Source: Microcyclospora pomicola (Eukaryota > Ascomycota > Dothideomycetes > Capnodiales). From it: a stretch of 64,000 nucleotides of DNA. The translations under genes were made by a program, and so were the position numbers. Shown piece after piece: positions 33,777 to 44,002 of the stretch. Each line of letters starts with the position of its first letter. Within the stretch, counting starts at the first letter, position 1. The stretch covers positions 62,001-126,000 of the forward strand of contig NHNY01000007.1 in assembly GCA_002786065.1 (NCBI GenBank), read 5' to 3'. The notes under the pieces were generated by a model. It was not told the DNA's origin. It was given only the letters and a program-made list of their open reading frames with translations, and made no database searches.

Positions 33777-34932
33777 ATGCGTGTCAACTCCATCCAAGCC
33801 AGCTCCATCTTGCTGGCTCTCGCAGCCAGCGTGATTGCTGTGCCTGTAGCCGAGCCACAACTAGTCACTCTTTCTGTGACCGCGACAAACTCCGTCGGTG
33901 CGACGGTCATTGTCCCCCTCACGACTGTTCTCAGCACTAGCACGACTAGTACCAAGACGTCTTCCACTTCCTCCAAGACATCAACATCTACCACCTCCAA
34001 GAAGACGACTTCTACTTCGACCTCCAAGAAGACGACTTCTACTTCGACCTCAAAGAAGACGACATCGACGACCTCAAAGAAGACGACATCGACGACCTCA
34101 AAGAAGACAACGTCAACGAGCTCGAAGACAACTACCTCGAGCACGTCGACAAAGGCGACATCGACATCGTCGTCACAGACAAGCACTACGACAGCAAGCA
34201 CCACTACAGCGGCCACGATTGCTGGCACGCCTGTAGCGCAGAGCCGGACTGAAACCCTTGCCGCAGGCGCAGCTCCGACCACGTTTCAACAGATTGCGTT
34301 GTACCATCACAACATCCACCGCGCCAACCACTCGGCGCAGGATCTCGTCTGGAGCGACAACCTCGCTACGATTGCGGCCAACATCGCTTCTTCCTGTGTT
34401 TACGCGCACAACACGTGAGTACCGCTGCAGATCGATACCGTACCCTTCTGATGGACTATGCTGACTCATGACTGCAGTGCTGCTGGAGGTGGCGGTTACG
34501 GCCAGAACATCGCCGCTGGTGTCCAAGCCAACAACGTCTCTCGCGTTATCACGGACTTGTTCTACAACGGCGAGGTCGCGCTTTACGACGGCCTCTACGG
34601 CATCCCCACCCCGGACTTCACCAACTTCGTGCACTGGGGCCACTTCTCGCAGGTCGTCTGGAAGCAGACGTCGATGGTCGGATGTGCCGTCCAGTACTGC
34701 CCCGCCGGCCTCTCCAACACGCCGTCGAACGTCGCCCCCTACTTCACCGTCTGCAACTACGGTCCTCCAGGTATGTCGAACTCGAGATCTTCTCCAATTG
34801 CTTGCAAGTTCCTTGTGACTAACATGACGAACAGGTAACTACATCGGCGAGTTCGGCGACAACGTCGGAGAGCCGCTCGGCCAAGCCACCGCGGAGTGGG
34901 ATACGGGCTTGGACCTCAGTGCTTCTTCGTGA
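33777..34932 (+). CDS. secreted CAP/PR-1 superfamily protein with Ser/Thr/Lys stalk
   Basis: Three exons: 33777-34414, 34478-34770 and 34835-34932; introns of 63 and 64 nt; 342 aa. A signal peptide is clear (basic MRVNSIQ, then a Leu/Ala core ending near AVPVA). Residues about 50-150 form a Ser/Thr stalk with repeated SKKTTST units, likely O-mannosylated. The CAP domain follows: ALYHHNIHRANHSAQDLVWSDNLA near 180, GYGQNIAAG, HWGHFSQVVWKQTSMVGCAV (HFSQVVW signature) and YFTVCNYGPPGNYIGEFGDNV. The His and Glu residues of the usual CAP pocket are present. Fungal Pry proteins bind and export sterols and fatty acids; that role is plausible here but not shown. Confidence 0.93.
33994..34119 (+). repeat. 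in-frame tandem repeat in the CAP-protein stalk
   Basis: Two 27-base copies (33994-34020, 34021-34047) are followed by three 24-base copies (34048-34119). Each codes for a Ser-Lys-Lys-Thr-Thr-Ser type unit. The first two 24-base units are identical and the third differs at a few bases. Copy number is likely to vary between strains. Confidence 0.85.
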
Positions 34933-36029
34933 AACTCTACAAGGTTCTAGGCATGAAAGTGGAGGTTTTGTTTTGGCTGCAATCATAGCACGACGCTGGC
35001 AACGATTCAGTGGTGATGCTGATGAAGTCTACGATTATCTTTTATGATGATTATGAGTCGATGAAATATTCTGGATTTCTTTGTGGATAGTTTTCGAAGA
35101 TGATTAAAGATAGTACAATTTACTTATGTTTCCCAAACACTTGTTGTTCATATTCATTGCTTGGTGTGCTTCGATCTTTCCAATACACAACCGCGCCACT
35201 CGGCTAGGCTTTTACCATCTCGCGCAATCCGCGACACCTTCATCTTCGACAGGCGAGAGATGTAACACTTGCCGATTGTAGTCCGCTTTCACGATGCATA
35301 AGGTATAGACGGTGTGACCGGCTAAGCGGCGATCTCGACCAGGCCGGAAGCCTATATCCGCAGCGGTCCCACCCGCTTTTCCGACCCTCCGGTCTGGAAG
35401 CTGTCACCACCTTAGTGCACAGTATATCAAACCAAACTTCACTGCACGTCAAGGGTCACAAGCAACCTCGCTCGTTCGCTTTTCCAAACAACACGGGCTC
35501 CATTCCCGCTGAGCGAGATGGAGTATGACTATTTGTGTCGTCATACCCGCACATCCCATCGTCGGCAGGTGGAACCGCCGTGAAAGTATGGAAGGCGACC
35601 TGGCCCGCATGTCTTGTGGGAGAGTACCCCAAGAGGAATAAGGACGCGCAGTGCGTCAGACGGGGTCGAGGGTTCCCCGGCCCCCGGTTGCCTCGAGATG
35701 TCCCTGCTTCTGTGCTGACTTGTCGGATCTCGGACTCGGATCCGACTACTTGGGTAAGATGGCAGAAATTCGGAGCTCGGGCATCGTGACGTTGAAAGCT
35801 CCTTACGACAGGCGAGTTATGTTATCACCGTCATTCGCGGTCATCAAGGATATGGCATGGCAATACCGCCTGCTTGGAGTGAAGTCATCGTCGAGTATGT
35901 GCTGCCGCCACATGGGCCGTCGTACAGCCCTTTGATAGCTTCAGATGGCGCCGACACATCCACCCAGCTGCTCAACGATACTCGTTCACAGCTGCGATCA
36001 AATGTCCGCATCCATACGGCGTGCTATGC
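34933..36029. other. intergenic region
   Basis: About 1.1 kb between the CAP gene and the 3' end of the BCKDH E1-beta gene. Only short ORFs (for example 35535-35789 and 35651-35935 on the plus strand) without family features. Nothing structured seen. Confidence 0.45.
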
Positions 36030-37211
36030 CTAGAACTCCAGTACCTTCCGTATCGCATCATAGATCCTCACAGCGTCAGGGTAATAGAACTTCTCGAAGA
36101 TGAGGCCGGGATGAGTCGACAGGCCGGCAACTCGCTGGACGGGGGCTTCAAGTCGAAGGAAACAGCCTTGTTGCACCGTGGCGGCGACTTCGGCGCCGAT
36201 GCCAGCGTTGACCATACTTTCATGCACGACGATGCATCTACCCGTCTTCCGAACAGATTCCAGCACCGTCGGTCGGTCCCAGGGATACACGGTGCGCAGA
36301 TCGATGAGCTCCACAGAGCATCCGAAGTCCTTTTCTGCGGCAGCCAGCGCGGTCTGGCAGATATACAGCGGTGTGCCGTAGGATACGATCGTGACGTCTT
36401 GGCCCGGTTTGAGAATCTCGGCCTTGCTGAGCGGCAACGTGTACGGTTCCGCGGGCACATGCTCGACGGCGGCGCGATACAGGATCTTGGGCTCCATGAA
36501 GATGACCGGATCATTGCTCTCGATCGCCGCGAGCAACAAGCCTTTCGCCTGTGCGGGCGAGCGTGGAATCACCACCCTCATCCCCGGCACGTGCGTGAAC
36601 AGACTCTCCGGGCTCTGGCTGTGATACAGCGCGCCATGGCCCACGCCACCGGTGGGCATCCTGATGACCAGTCCTCCGCTATGCATGTCCGGGTTGCTGC
36701 CGGCGCGGAAGCGGCATTTGGCCGCCTCGTTGACGATCTGGTCAAAGGCCGGGAAGACGTAGTCGGCGAACTGCACCTCGGCGATGGGCTTCATGCCCTC
36801 CATGGCGGCCCCGATGCCGAAGCCGACCAGGCCTTGCTCGCTGAGGGGCGTGTTGAAGACGCGCTCGTCGCCGAACTCGGTGGCGAGGTTCATCGAGCAG
36901 CGGAAGACGCCGCCGAACGAGACATCCTCGCCGAACAGCATGACGCGCTGGTCGGTGCGGAGGGCATGGCCGAGGGCGGCGTTGATGGACTGGAAGAGGT
37001 TGAGGCGACTGGTCGTGCCGTTGCGCGCGGTATCAGGGAGTTCTTTGTTGGCCAATGCGGATTTGGAGGTATGGTGGAGGAGGGGAGTGGTGGAGTAGTC
37101 CGTGGCAGTGTTGAGCCGGGCTTTGGGAGGATGGGTTGCGTAGCGTCTCGTGCCGAGTTTGGCTATGCAGTCCACGACTCGAGGAACCTGTCGTTCCAAC
37201 ATTGTATTCAT
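36030..37211 (-). CDS. branched-chain 2-oxoacid dehydrogenase E1 beta subunit
   Basis: Single-exon gene on the minus strand, 393 aa. The N-terminal 35 residues are rich in Arg and contain RRYATHPPKARL, a mitochondrial presequence. The transketolase pyrimidine-binding domain includes MLFGEDVSFGGVFRC, NTPLSEQGLVGFGIGAAMEG, PIAEVQFADYVFPAFDQIVNE, and the characteristic GGLVIRMPTGGVGHGALYHSQSPE. The C-terminal transketolase domain includes VELIDLRTVYPWD and VVHESMVNAGIGAEVAA. Marks such as PDMHSGGLVIRMP separate it from pyruvate dehydrogenase beta. With E1 alpha, E2 and E3 it decarboxylates the 2-oxoacids from Val, Leu and Ile in the mitochondrial matrix. An in-frame GTG lies just upstream; the first ATG is at 37211. 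Confidence 0.95.
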   Translation of the reverse strand: MNTMLERQVPRVVDCIAKLGTRRYATHPPKARLNTATDYSTTPLLHHTSKSALANKELPDTARNGTTSRLNLFQSINAALGHALRTDQRVMLFGEDVSFGGVFRCSMNLATEFGDERVFNTPLSEQGLVGFGIGAAMEGMKPIAEVQFADYVFPAFDQIVNEAAKCRFRAGSNPDMHSGGLVIRMPTGGVGHGALYHSQSPESLFTHVPGMRVVIPRSPAQAKGLLLAAIESNDPVIFMEPKILYRAAVEHVPAEPYTLPLSKAEILKPGQDVTIVSYGTPLYICQTALAAAEKDFGCSVELIDLRTVYPWDRPTVLESVRKTGRCIVVHESMVNAGIGAEVAATVQQGCFLRLEAPVQRVAGLSTHPGLIFEKFYYPDAVRIYDAIRKVLEF

Positions 37212-39080
37212 CTGTGTTATAATCACTGCATCATGTTGGACAGAGCATCAGAAAATCATCTGAGCATTTAGCAATGGAGATCTGATATACAACGCGGTTA
37301 GCAGCGGGTTAGAATGAGGGGTGACATCGAAGACCATCTGGGATTATCTGATTGGCGGGACGTAATCCGGCACTAGTGGATATACAGAAAAACCCGACTC
37401 GGGCTGCTGTCGTTCGACTCGGATTGTAGTCGTCCGACTCGGATTCCGCACATGTATGTATGCACAACACTTTCCGTCTGAAGCCATCCTGCACCACATC
37501 TGTGAATACAGATGACGACGTGTATGAGTGAATAGACGAAACAAGCTCAAGCAGAGTCATCGAAGCCAGTATAACCAGCACACTGGACAACCCTAGCACT
37601 TCTTCGTCGCTGCATGACACCAATTCGCACCCATGGCGATGTGAGAAGTGTTGACCTCAAGCTTGCGATATCGCGAGCATGGGATATGGCATAGCTACCT
37701 GCATCAATTCATAGACATGTTAGAGGATTGTGCGCCGTGAGTCATGGAGTCCAATGCATTCCATGCGTTCGTGGCACGAGAGTGTCATGCCGCATTCGAA
37801 TGGTAGCACCACTTCATCAGATGGGTAGATCGCTGTAGCAGGGCATTTACCTGGCTGGAGGGAGAGTGCTCTCTCAGGTAGCGTCGAGACACGATAAACA
37901 TCTAGTGTGTTGCATTGCAAGCATGTCTGGTGCAGTAGAAAGCAGAGATGAACCTAATCATAATGTAGCACAGCGATAACGTGAATGGTGCTCATGTACG
38001 ACTAGCCACGGGATACTGTGGCGGGAATGTTCAAAAGATCTTTGCCAGCATGATTGTCGCTGATCTTCGAAACTTCCAGATGTACATTGACCCCACTCGT
38101 TCTTTGATATGCCTGTCTTTTGCAAGGATAGAGACCATTGACATGCAGTCACCGAGCTTCGTGGAGTCATCGCAACGCCAAGACGATCCATCGGCGCCCG
38201 CACGAGCTCTGGCGGCAGATGTCATGCACGTTGGAGCCGATCGCTGCATGGCGAGCCATTGACTCATTGCCTTGTGGGCCCCGCTGTGCGATGTGCAGAT
38301 AGCATGGTGACACTGATACACAAGACTAGATGCGAGTGATGGTAGGTGGGGCATAGATCGCGAACAAGATGAGTCTTGATTGTGGATATGTGGCGAGTGC
38401 AGCGAATGACAAAGTAGTGAATGAAAAGTGTCTGTACGGTAGAGTGGGTGGTGTCTGAAAGTGGGAATAATGCTGCCGCTTCAGCAAGGCCATTGCACGA
38501 ACAATTGTTGTGGTTGAGCGTGTCGACATCTGCCAAAGCCAAGACACGACAACACCATCATAAACATGACAGACGGACAATGATTGCACCGTCCCTGACG
38601 ACGGCGATGCACGATAATGTAAGACTTGTCGTAGTGGACGAGTCGACCGGTGAAGCAGTGCAGGAAGCGCAGTTTGAGGGCGGTGGCTGAGCTTGGCTTG
38701 GAGCTGAAGCCCCTCCATGATCCTGCATGTGCGGACAAGACTGCGACCAGCTACCTGTAACGAGGACCTACATGCATTTCACCCTACGTACATCCATCGC
38801 CATTCATTTCGTTGGTGATTGGAAGGGAGCAGTGGCAGCGAAGAAGAATTGGCGTCATGCGGACATTATGATTGCGCCATAGTGTCAGCGTTCGTCAACT
38901 GGTGTCGAATGCGAAACGGCTGACGCTGGTGGAGGGATTCGGAGGATTGTGCTAGTGGCAGTGGCCCCCATCCCCCATCAATGACTGCGCCTCCTGCGAT
39001 GTTGGTGGGACGCAACGAGATCGAGGACGAGACTCGGTTTCACCTCTAGACCACGGTGTCCTCATGCATCGACCGTCATG
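37212..39080. other. long gene-poor region
   Basis: About 1.9 kb with only small, overlapping ORFs on both strands (up to 130 codons at 38326-38718, minus) and no recognisable motif. It contains a short 20-bp tandem repeat. It may hold a non-coding RNA or long UTRs of its neighbours, but nothing in the bases proves this. Confidence 0.4.
37395..37448. repeat. 20-bp imperfect tandem repeat
   Basis: Units starting CGACTCGG recur at 37395, 37415 and 37435, exactly 20 bases apart. The first two are full length; the third keeps only its first half. The spacing suggests slippage or an array of binding sites. Confidence 0.7.
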
Positions 39081-39401
39081 TCATGATCGGGTGATGATCG
39101 TGAGGGGCGCCGCGGCGGAGTCGGAAGCATTGCGTTTCTTGCAGACTAGTCTGTGAGTGAGGTGGAGAGTGACAAGATCGTCGTTCGAATGGACGTCGGC
39201 CGTGGTGAATTGAATGTAGGTAATGTAATAGTTGTAGTCGAGATAGAGGAGAATCATGGTGGAGCTGGCCAGGCAGGACAAGGCAACCAGCGCCCCACCT
39301 TGGCGGATGTGGGCCAATCGCGCGGCAAACGAGTGGCTGACTCGAGTCTGACACATTATTGTTGACTGCACCTCAGGCGAGACATCCACCCCAGGCAGCA
39401 T
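39081..39401 (-). CDS. possible small membrane protein or exon
   Basis: Minus-strand ORF of 106 codons. From about residue 30 to 65 the codons end almost always in C or G, like the confirmed genes here, and encode a hydrophobic span (ALVALSCLASSTMILLYLDY) followed by NYYITYIQFTTADVH. A CACTCACAG acceptor-like site lies within the ORF, so this may be one exon of a larger gene. No downstream partner exon with further spans was found. It lies head to head with the gene at 39774. Function unknown. Confidence 0.35.
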   Translation of the reverse strand: MLPGVDVSPEVQSTIMCQTRVSHSFAARLAHIRQGGALVALSCLASSTMILLYLDYNYYITYIQFTTADVHSNDDLVTLHLTHRLVCKKRNASDSAAAPLTIITRS

Positions 39402-39773
39402 TCGCCCATGACTGTTTGCGCCCGCTGCGGCCTGCTCTAGTGTCACCATCTGCCACACTCTCGCCGGTCAGTACTGTAGCCATATCCTACCTGTCGTCTC
39501 GCTGCCTCGATCATTCACCAAAGGCAACCCTTCCTCTTCTTATAAACCTGTAGTCTTGCCTTCTTCTCTTCCCTGCCGCCTCCTCTTCCTTTTACTCATC
39601 TCTCACATCCAATTACACTCCTCATCACACCTCATCACCTCAACCATCACTCGCTGCCTCGTCTACTAGCCGCCGCCTTGCTGCCCAACCCCAGCCTCAC
39701 TCCTATCCTGCCTTCCACCCTCGACACCACCAATCACGCCCGCTGGCCGCTGAGTCAGCCAGGCATCAACCCC

Positions 39774-40577
39774 ATGCCTTCACGCACCAGCCCCGTCATT
39801 GTCGAAGTCCGGCCGAGCAATCTGAAGAACAAGTCCTTCGGTCCGCCCTCCCCTGGCTCTCCCAAAGCCGTCCGATTCGCCGAAGCGGCGCAGGTCCGAC
39901 AGGTCCCTCGACGCTTGTCCACCGTCGAAGCATGGAGCGCCTACCACTTTGAGAACCACGCTCGCTCATGTTCCTACTGCTTCCACCCGCTCGACGTCCA
40001 ACGACGCAACGATCGATTGTGTGATCAGGGCCGCGGTTTGGCTCAAGACGTCGCCGAGCACATCTACTACCAGGATGGACACAACTATGCCACCCAACAG
40101 GACCACCAGAAACCCGTCCGGGTCGAGCTAGAAGAAGGCTACGACCAGGTCCAGCAACTCCTGCGCGCCCAGTCGCGGACACGGCGATCCCCTCATCGGA
40201 CAGTGCCCATCATCTCCTACGACTCGGCCACGCATGACTCACCTCCCACGCGCCACCCCACCCGAGCCCCCGAAGAAGTCTACATCGAACCCTCCACGTC
40301 TAGGCGGCGAACCAAACATCGCTCGTTCCGGTACGACACAGTCGTCGACGATGACCGTGACTACAGCCCATCCACCACGCACCCCACCGACCACCGCCGC
40401 GGCTCGCTGTACGTCCACGACATCCAGCAACGGCAACGGCGCGAGGCGTACAAAGTCGAGATCCGCGAACCCGCCGGCGCTGACGAGGACGAGCAGGCCG
40501 ATCATCACCAACGGTCCCGCGCGCGTCGGCGTCGGTATTACGTCTCGACCCGACCGAGTGACGGCTACTTTGCATAA
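39774..40577 (+). CDS. uncharacterised protein with Cys/His motif and basic low-complexity tail
   Basis: Single-exon ORF, 267 aa from the first ATG (39774); the frame is open further upstream but only from a TTG. Residues about 10-45 are Pro/Ser-rich with SPGSPKAVRFAE. A compact segment then reads AWSAYHFENHARSCSYCF followed by HPLDVQRRNDRLCDQGRGLAQDV, with one CxxC, a later Cys and two His that could bind one metal ion. I have an impression of similar segments in other fungal proteins of unknown function. The second half is rich in Arg, His, Asp and Thr and is probably disordered. No catalytic motif, signal peptide or membrane span. The codon usage supports a real gene. Confidence 0.65.
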   Translation: MPSRTSPVIVEVRPSNLKNKSFGPPSPGSPKAVRFAEAAQVRQVPRRLSTVEAWSAYHFENHARSCSYCFHPLDVQRRNDRLCDQGRGLAQDVAEHIYYQDGHNYATQQDHQKPVRVELEEGYDQVQQLLRAQSRTRRSPHRTVPIISYDSATHDSPPTRHPTRAPEEVYIEPSTSRRRTKHRSFRYDTVVDDDRDYSPSTTHPTDHRRGSLYVHDIQQRQRREAYKVEIREPAGADEDEQADHHQRSRARRRRYYVSTRPSDGYFA

Positions 40578-40671
40578 GCTGTGCTTGCTGGCGTTGACGT
40601 GATGTCGCCTTTCTTTATATACGAAAGTTGCACCTCCACCACCCTCCCTCGAGATGAGGATGTTGGGTTTA

Positions 40672-40685
40672 TGTGTGTGTGTGTG
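40672..40685. repeat. (TG)7 microsatellite
   Basis: Seven uninterrupted TG units about 95 bases after the stop codon of the gene at 39774-40577, probably within its 3' UTR. Confidence 0.8.
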
Positions 40686-41143
40686 CTACTTTAGCGATGG
40701 TTGTACTTGGATTTAGCGATTTCTTGGGTTGGATCGAGCACCGAATGGTATCCCTTAAAAAGAAGTTCCGAATGTCACCTTACGAGTGGATGATGTATGC
40801 AGAACATTGAGCGTTAGCGACGGTGATGATACTGGTGGCGATGATGACGAGGGGCGATATTGATGAGATAATGAAGACGAAAAAGAAGAAGATATTGATC
40901 GCGATACCGTTCCATCGAGAATGAAGTGCATGTTGTATCATCATAAGGTAGATATCAGTATAGAGCTACTACATGTACAGGTACTTCACCCGCTTCACCA
41001 CACATCATGTAATCTCTCCATGATCCAGTCAGTCAAACACGAATGGTAGGTACATCTAGAGTCCGTATGTAGGTACCTACTTTACTTACCTAGGCATCTG
41101 ACCTTACCTTATTTTACCTTAAGCTGGATAATGCAATGTTTGA

Positions 41144-41170
41144 CCTCGCCTCGCTTCGCCTCGCCTCGCC
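41144..41170. repeat. (CCTCG)n pentanucleotide tract
   Basis: Five units of period 5 (CCTCG with one C-to-T change). Confidence 0.75.
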
Positions 41171-41286
41171 GCCCTTCCATAACCTAGATAATACCTTACC
41201 TAAGACTTCTGTCCCGACAGAGGGAGAAGCCGTATAGGTACTGTACAGAAGAGTCTCTGTTCAAAATCACCTTTCCATTTCGCCGA

Positions 41287-41317
41287 CGCGACACGACGTG
41301 ACACGACACGACACGAT
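41287..41317. repeat. (ACACG)n pentanucleotide tract
   Basis: About six units of period 5 built on CGACA/ACACG with small changes. Confidence 0.75.
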
Positions 41318-41764
41318 ATTCTTTGGCTGAAGTACCTTGGGCACAGTAAATTACCTACCTACCTGAATTCCTACTTGCAGGTTGGAGTGGCCCACTCCTC
41401 CTCGCTGGGTATCCTCTGCGAAGTCTTGTTCTTCTGATATACCCAAGGTACCTTACCTACAGCTACTTTTCCTTGCTTCCAGATGGACCTAAGATATTCA
41501 AGAACTGCGTAAGATTCAACCGATGGTCGGATACCTTAGGTACCTCAGGTCATGTACTGTAGCACTCCAATCGTGGGGTGTGCTAGGACATGGGACACTT
41601 GTTATATATACAAGGCAGGACACCATCTCAGTGTATATCGATTTGCCATTTGTGAGGTAAACACATGTAGCTTTTCTTTTTTTCCCTACATGTACCTTAT
41701 GTACCTGTGTACATTGACGCGTCCGCTTGCGGAGCGGAATAAAGGACGATGTTAAGCGATGAGA

Positions 41765-41793
41765 TACGATGCGATGCGATGCAATGCAATGCC
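41765..41793. repeat. (GCGAT/GCAAT)n pentanucleotide tract
   Basis: Units of period 5: ACGAT, GCGAT twice, then GCAAT twice. Confidence 0.75.
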
Positions 41794-42070
41794 ACCCGCC
41801 TAATCCATTCGTTCATCCATCGACCTAGCCAGCGAAAAGCAGCCGCGAACTGAAGCGTCGCGTAATTTTTTTCATCCTTTGCACACGACCCGTGAATCCT
41901 TCTGAACAGATCAAGATAACCCCGCCTCCCACCCATATGCCCCCAAACGCCTCGCCAAGAGTTCAGTTCGAGAGAAACAGCGAAACAGCAATAGTTGAAC
42001 AACGTGCCGGTTCCTCTTTGTAAAGCAAAGAAATGCAGGAAGAATGCTTCGTATGACAGTAATAACGTGA

Positions 42071-44002
42071 TTACAGGAACTCCGGCCAACGGTTATATGA
42101 CAAGATCTCCGGACCGTCCCATTTCTCGCCATATGGATTCATGCCGCCGTGAAAGAAGCGGTCATGCGCCGCCTGCAGCACCGCCAGCCAGGACGAGGGC
42201 TCGGGGTGTTTGGTCCATTGGTTGTGGACGTGGTAGGTCCAGGCGCCACGGAAGAAGTTCTCCATCGTGCGGTTGTTGGGCGGGAATTTATCTTCCTCCA
42301 GGCGGTAGTCGAGCACGACACCGGCTTGACGGAGCGCTTCAGCCTCGGCGTCTGTGTAAGCAACGCTGTGAAGAGGATCGCCAGCGTCGAGGATGGAGAC
42401 TTGCGAGTCAGAGTCGGGAGTCGTCTCAATTGACCGCTTGTGCAAGCTCGTGGAACCGTGAGCTTGGCCACCTGGGAGCTGATTATCAACGACTTTGGCT
42501 TGCATGAAAGACCCAGTCTTGCCAGCTTTCGAGGACAGCACCTCCAGCCGCTGGAGAGGCTGCTCATCGAAGCTTTCCCATTCATCCTTGATGGCGTCCT
42601 TCTTCCCTTTGAAGACTTGGCTGTAGTCCTTGATACACGGAACCGTGCAACGACCTTCACGGTCCCAATTGAACTCGGTCCAGATCGGATCGAAAGCGGC
42701 GGTCTCGAACATCAGCAGCTCCTGATCTCGCCCGTCTTTCCATGTCATGCGACCGATGACGCGTGGGTGGAAATTGAGTCCCATGCGCACACCGCCACGC
42801 AGCAGATACGAGCTCAAGCTGGTGTTGGCGGATAACGACAAAATAGCAGTATTGAAATCTCCAGGATGCGAGTGAGCTGCCCAGCGCTCGGCGAAGTTGT
42901 GAGTTTTCGGTATGAGAAGCGGTCGCATATCACGCAGGAGTAGGACATCCATATCCAGATAGAGTCCACCATGCAGATGCAGTATGACGAATCGTACTGC
43001 ATCACTAATCGCCTGTGCAAAGAACGTCATTTGTGTTTCCTTGAGCTGGATGTATTGGTGGCTGTCAGAATCTTCGACCAAGCCGTCAGCGATGGGCCGG
43101 TCACCATGAGTGTTGTACGCTCCAGGAGTGCTGTAATAGCCGATCCCATCGGTGTGATCCATTCCTGGTGGAAGCGGTATTCTGGTGGGAAAGTTCCATG
43201 CCATGACCCGGATGTCTCCTCGCTCAACCAACGGCAAGAAACGAGCGAATACAGGATCGGAGTGAAGGAATTTCTCCACAGCATTCGGGTCACGATCCGC
43301 ATCCAACCACAGCCAAAGCCGTGAGCACGGCAGATTCTGTGTATGCAAGTATGACTTGATGAACACCTCAACACGCCATGTGCCCGGCCCACTCCAATAG
43401 ACGTGGTACGGCACGATCGGACCACTACACTGGCCGATGTTGTCCTTCGCGGAGGGTTTCTGGCTGGGGTATCTTGAAAGGGTGTTCCCACGGCCATCTG
43501 CATCCAGATATTCGGCCTCTTGCGGATTCTGGGCGCTCGCACGATCTTTCGGCTCCGGCAAGTGATGGTATCGATCTTCTCCCCCGGCCAGGAACTGCAA
43601 GCATGCAAACACATCCCTCATCTTCTCCAACCCAGCATACGTTCCTCGACATTCTTCCACCAACATGTGCAAATCTGCCTCGGTATCCACATGTGGTCTC
43701 TTCCCCAAGTACGCATCATTCACCTCAACAGCGGAGTCAGGTCGGTTGAAGCCATTCGCATGCGGATTGATGGTCACCGTCTTGGTCGTGCCTGGCACCT
43801 TGACCTTGACCTTATTCCCACTCTTCGTCGATCCGACCGTGCCATTACTGATTGCTTGTCCAAGCTTTGCAGGTAGATGTGCTCGTGCCTTCTCGCGCGC
43901 CGACGGTGAACTGGCAAGCTCAATCGTGTAGTATAGTGCAGTGTACAGGAGGGTCGCCAGCAGCAGGTTGCGGAGGAGTGCGATGGAGCCCGCTCCAGGC
44001 AT
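42071..44002 (-). CDS. type II membrane glycosyltransferase with DXD motif (GT32-like)
   Basis: Single-exon gene on the minus strand, 643 aa. A hydrophobic span at residues 9-30 close to a short N-terminus makes it a type II Golgi-type membrane protein. A stem of about 160 residues follows. The catalytic part begins near 196 (VPYHVYWSGPGTWR). The sugar-binding DXD motif is D-M-D at 350-352 within HLHGGLYLDMDVLLL, and AISDAVRFVILHLHGG before it is typical of the Gly_transf_sug/GT32 fold (Och1, alpha-1,4-galactosyltransferase relatives). The C-terminus has FRGAWTYHVHNQW, where acidic or aromatic residues close the active site. It probably transfers a sugar to glycoproteins or glycolipids; donor and acceptor unknown. 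Confidence 0.82.
   Translation of the reverse strand: MPGAGSIALLRNLLLATLLYTALYYTIELASSPSAREKARAHLPAKLGQAISNGTVGSTKSGNKVKVKVPGTTKTVTINPHANGFNRPDSAVEVNDAYLGKRPHVDTEADLHMLVEECRGTYAGLEKMRDVFACLQFLAGGEDRYHHLPEPKDRASAQNPQEAEYLDADGRGNTLSRYPSQKPSAKDNIGQCSGPIVPYHVYWSGPGTWRVEVFIKSYLHTQNLPCSRLWLWLDADRDPNAVEKFLHSDPVFARFLPLVERGDIRVMAWNFPTRIPLPPGMDHTDGIGYYSTPGAYNTHGDRPIADGLVEDSDSHQYIQLKETQMTFFAQAISDAVRFVILHLHGGLYLDMDVLLLRDMRPLLIPKTHNFAERWAAHSHPGDFNTAILSLSANTSLSSYLLRGGVRMGLNFHPRVIGRMTWKDGRDQELLMFETAAFDPIWTEFNWDREGRCTVPCIKDYSQVFKGKKDAIKDEWESFDEQPLQRLEVLSSKAGKTGSFMQAKVVDNQLPGGQAHGSTSLHKRSIETTPDSDSQVSILDAGDPLHSVAYTDAEAEALRQAGVVLDYRLEEDKFPPNNRTMENFFRGAWTYHVHNQWTKHPEPSSWLAVLQAAHDRFFHGGMNPYGEKWDGPEILSYNRWPEFL

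Larger units (their letters stand above)
40578..42070. other. intergenic region dense in TACCT motifs and microsatellites
   Basis: About 1.5 kb without a supported gene. From about 40960 to 41720 the motif TACCT or its complement AGGTA recurs many times, often as ACCTTACC or in near-palindromes such as TACCTTAGGTA. Three pentanucleotide tracts and a TG run lie in the same stretch and are listed separately. Confidence 0.6.

Noticed and set aside
33752-34282. 176-codon minus ORF rich in Val and Asp over the CAP stalk
   Set aside because: It is the complement of the Ser/Thr/Lys repeat and only reflects that repeat.
36021-37271. 416-codon plus-strand ORF lying fully over the BCKDH E1-beta gene
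   Set aside because: It is the mirror of a GC-rich coding sequence that avoids the codons which would create antisense stops. The product is rich in Arg, His and Asp, has no family features, and the minus-strand gene is certain.
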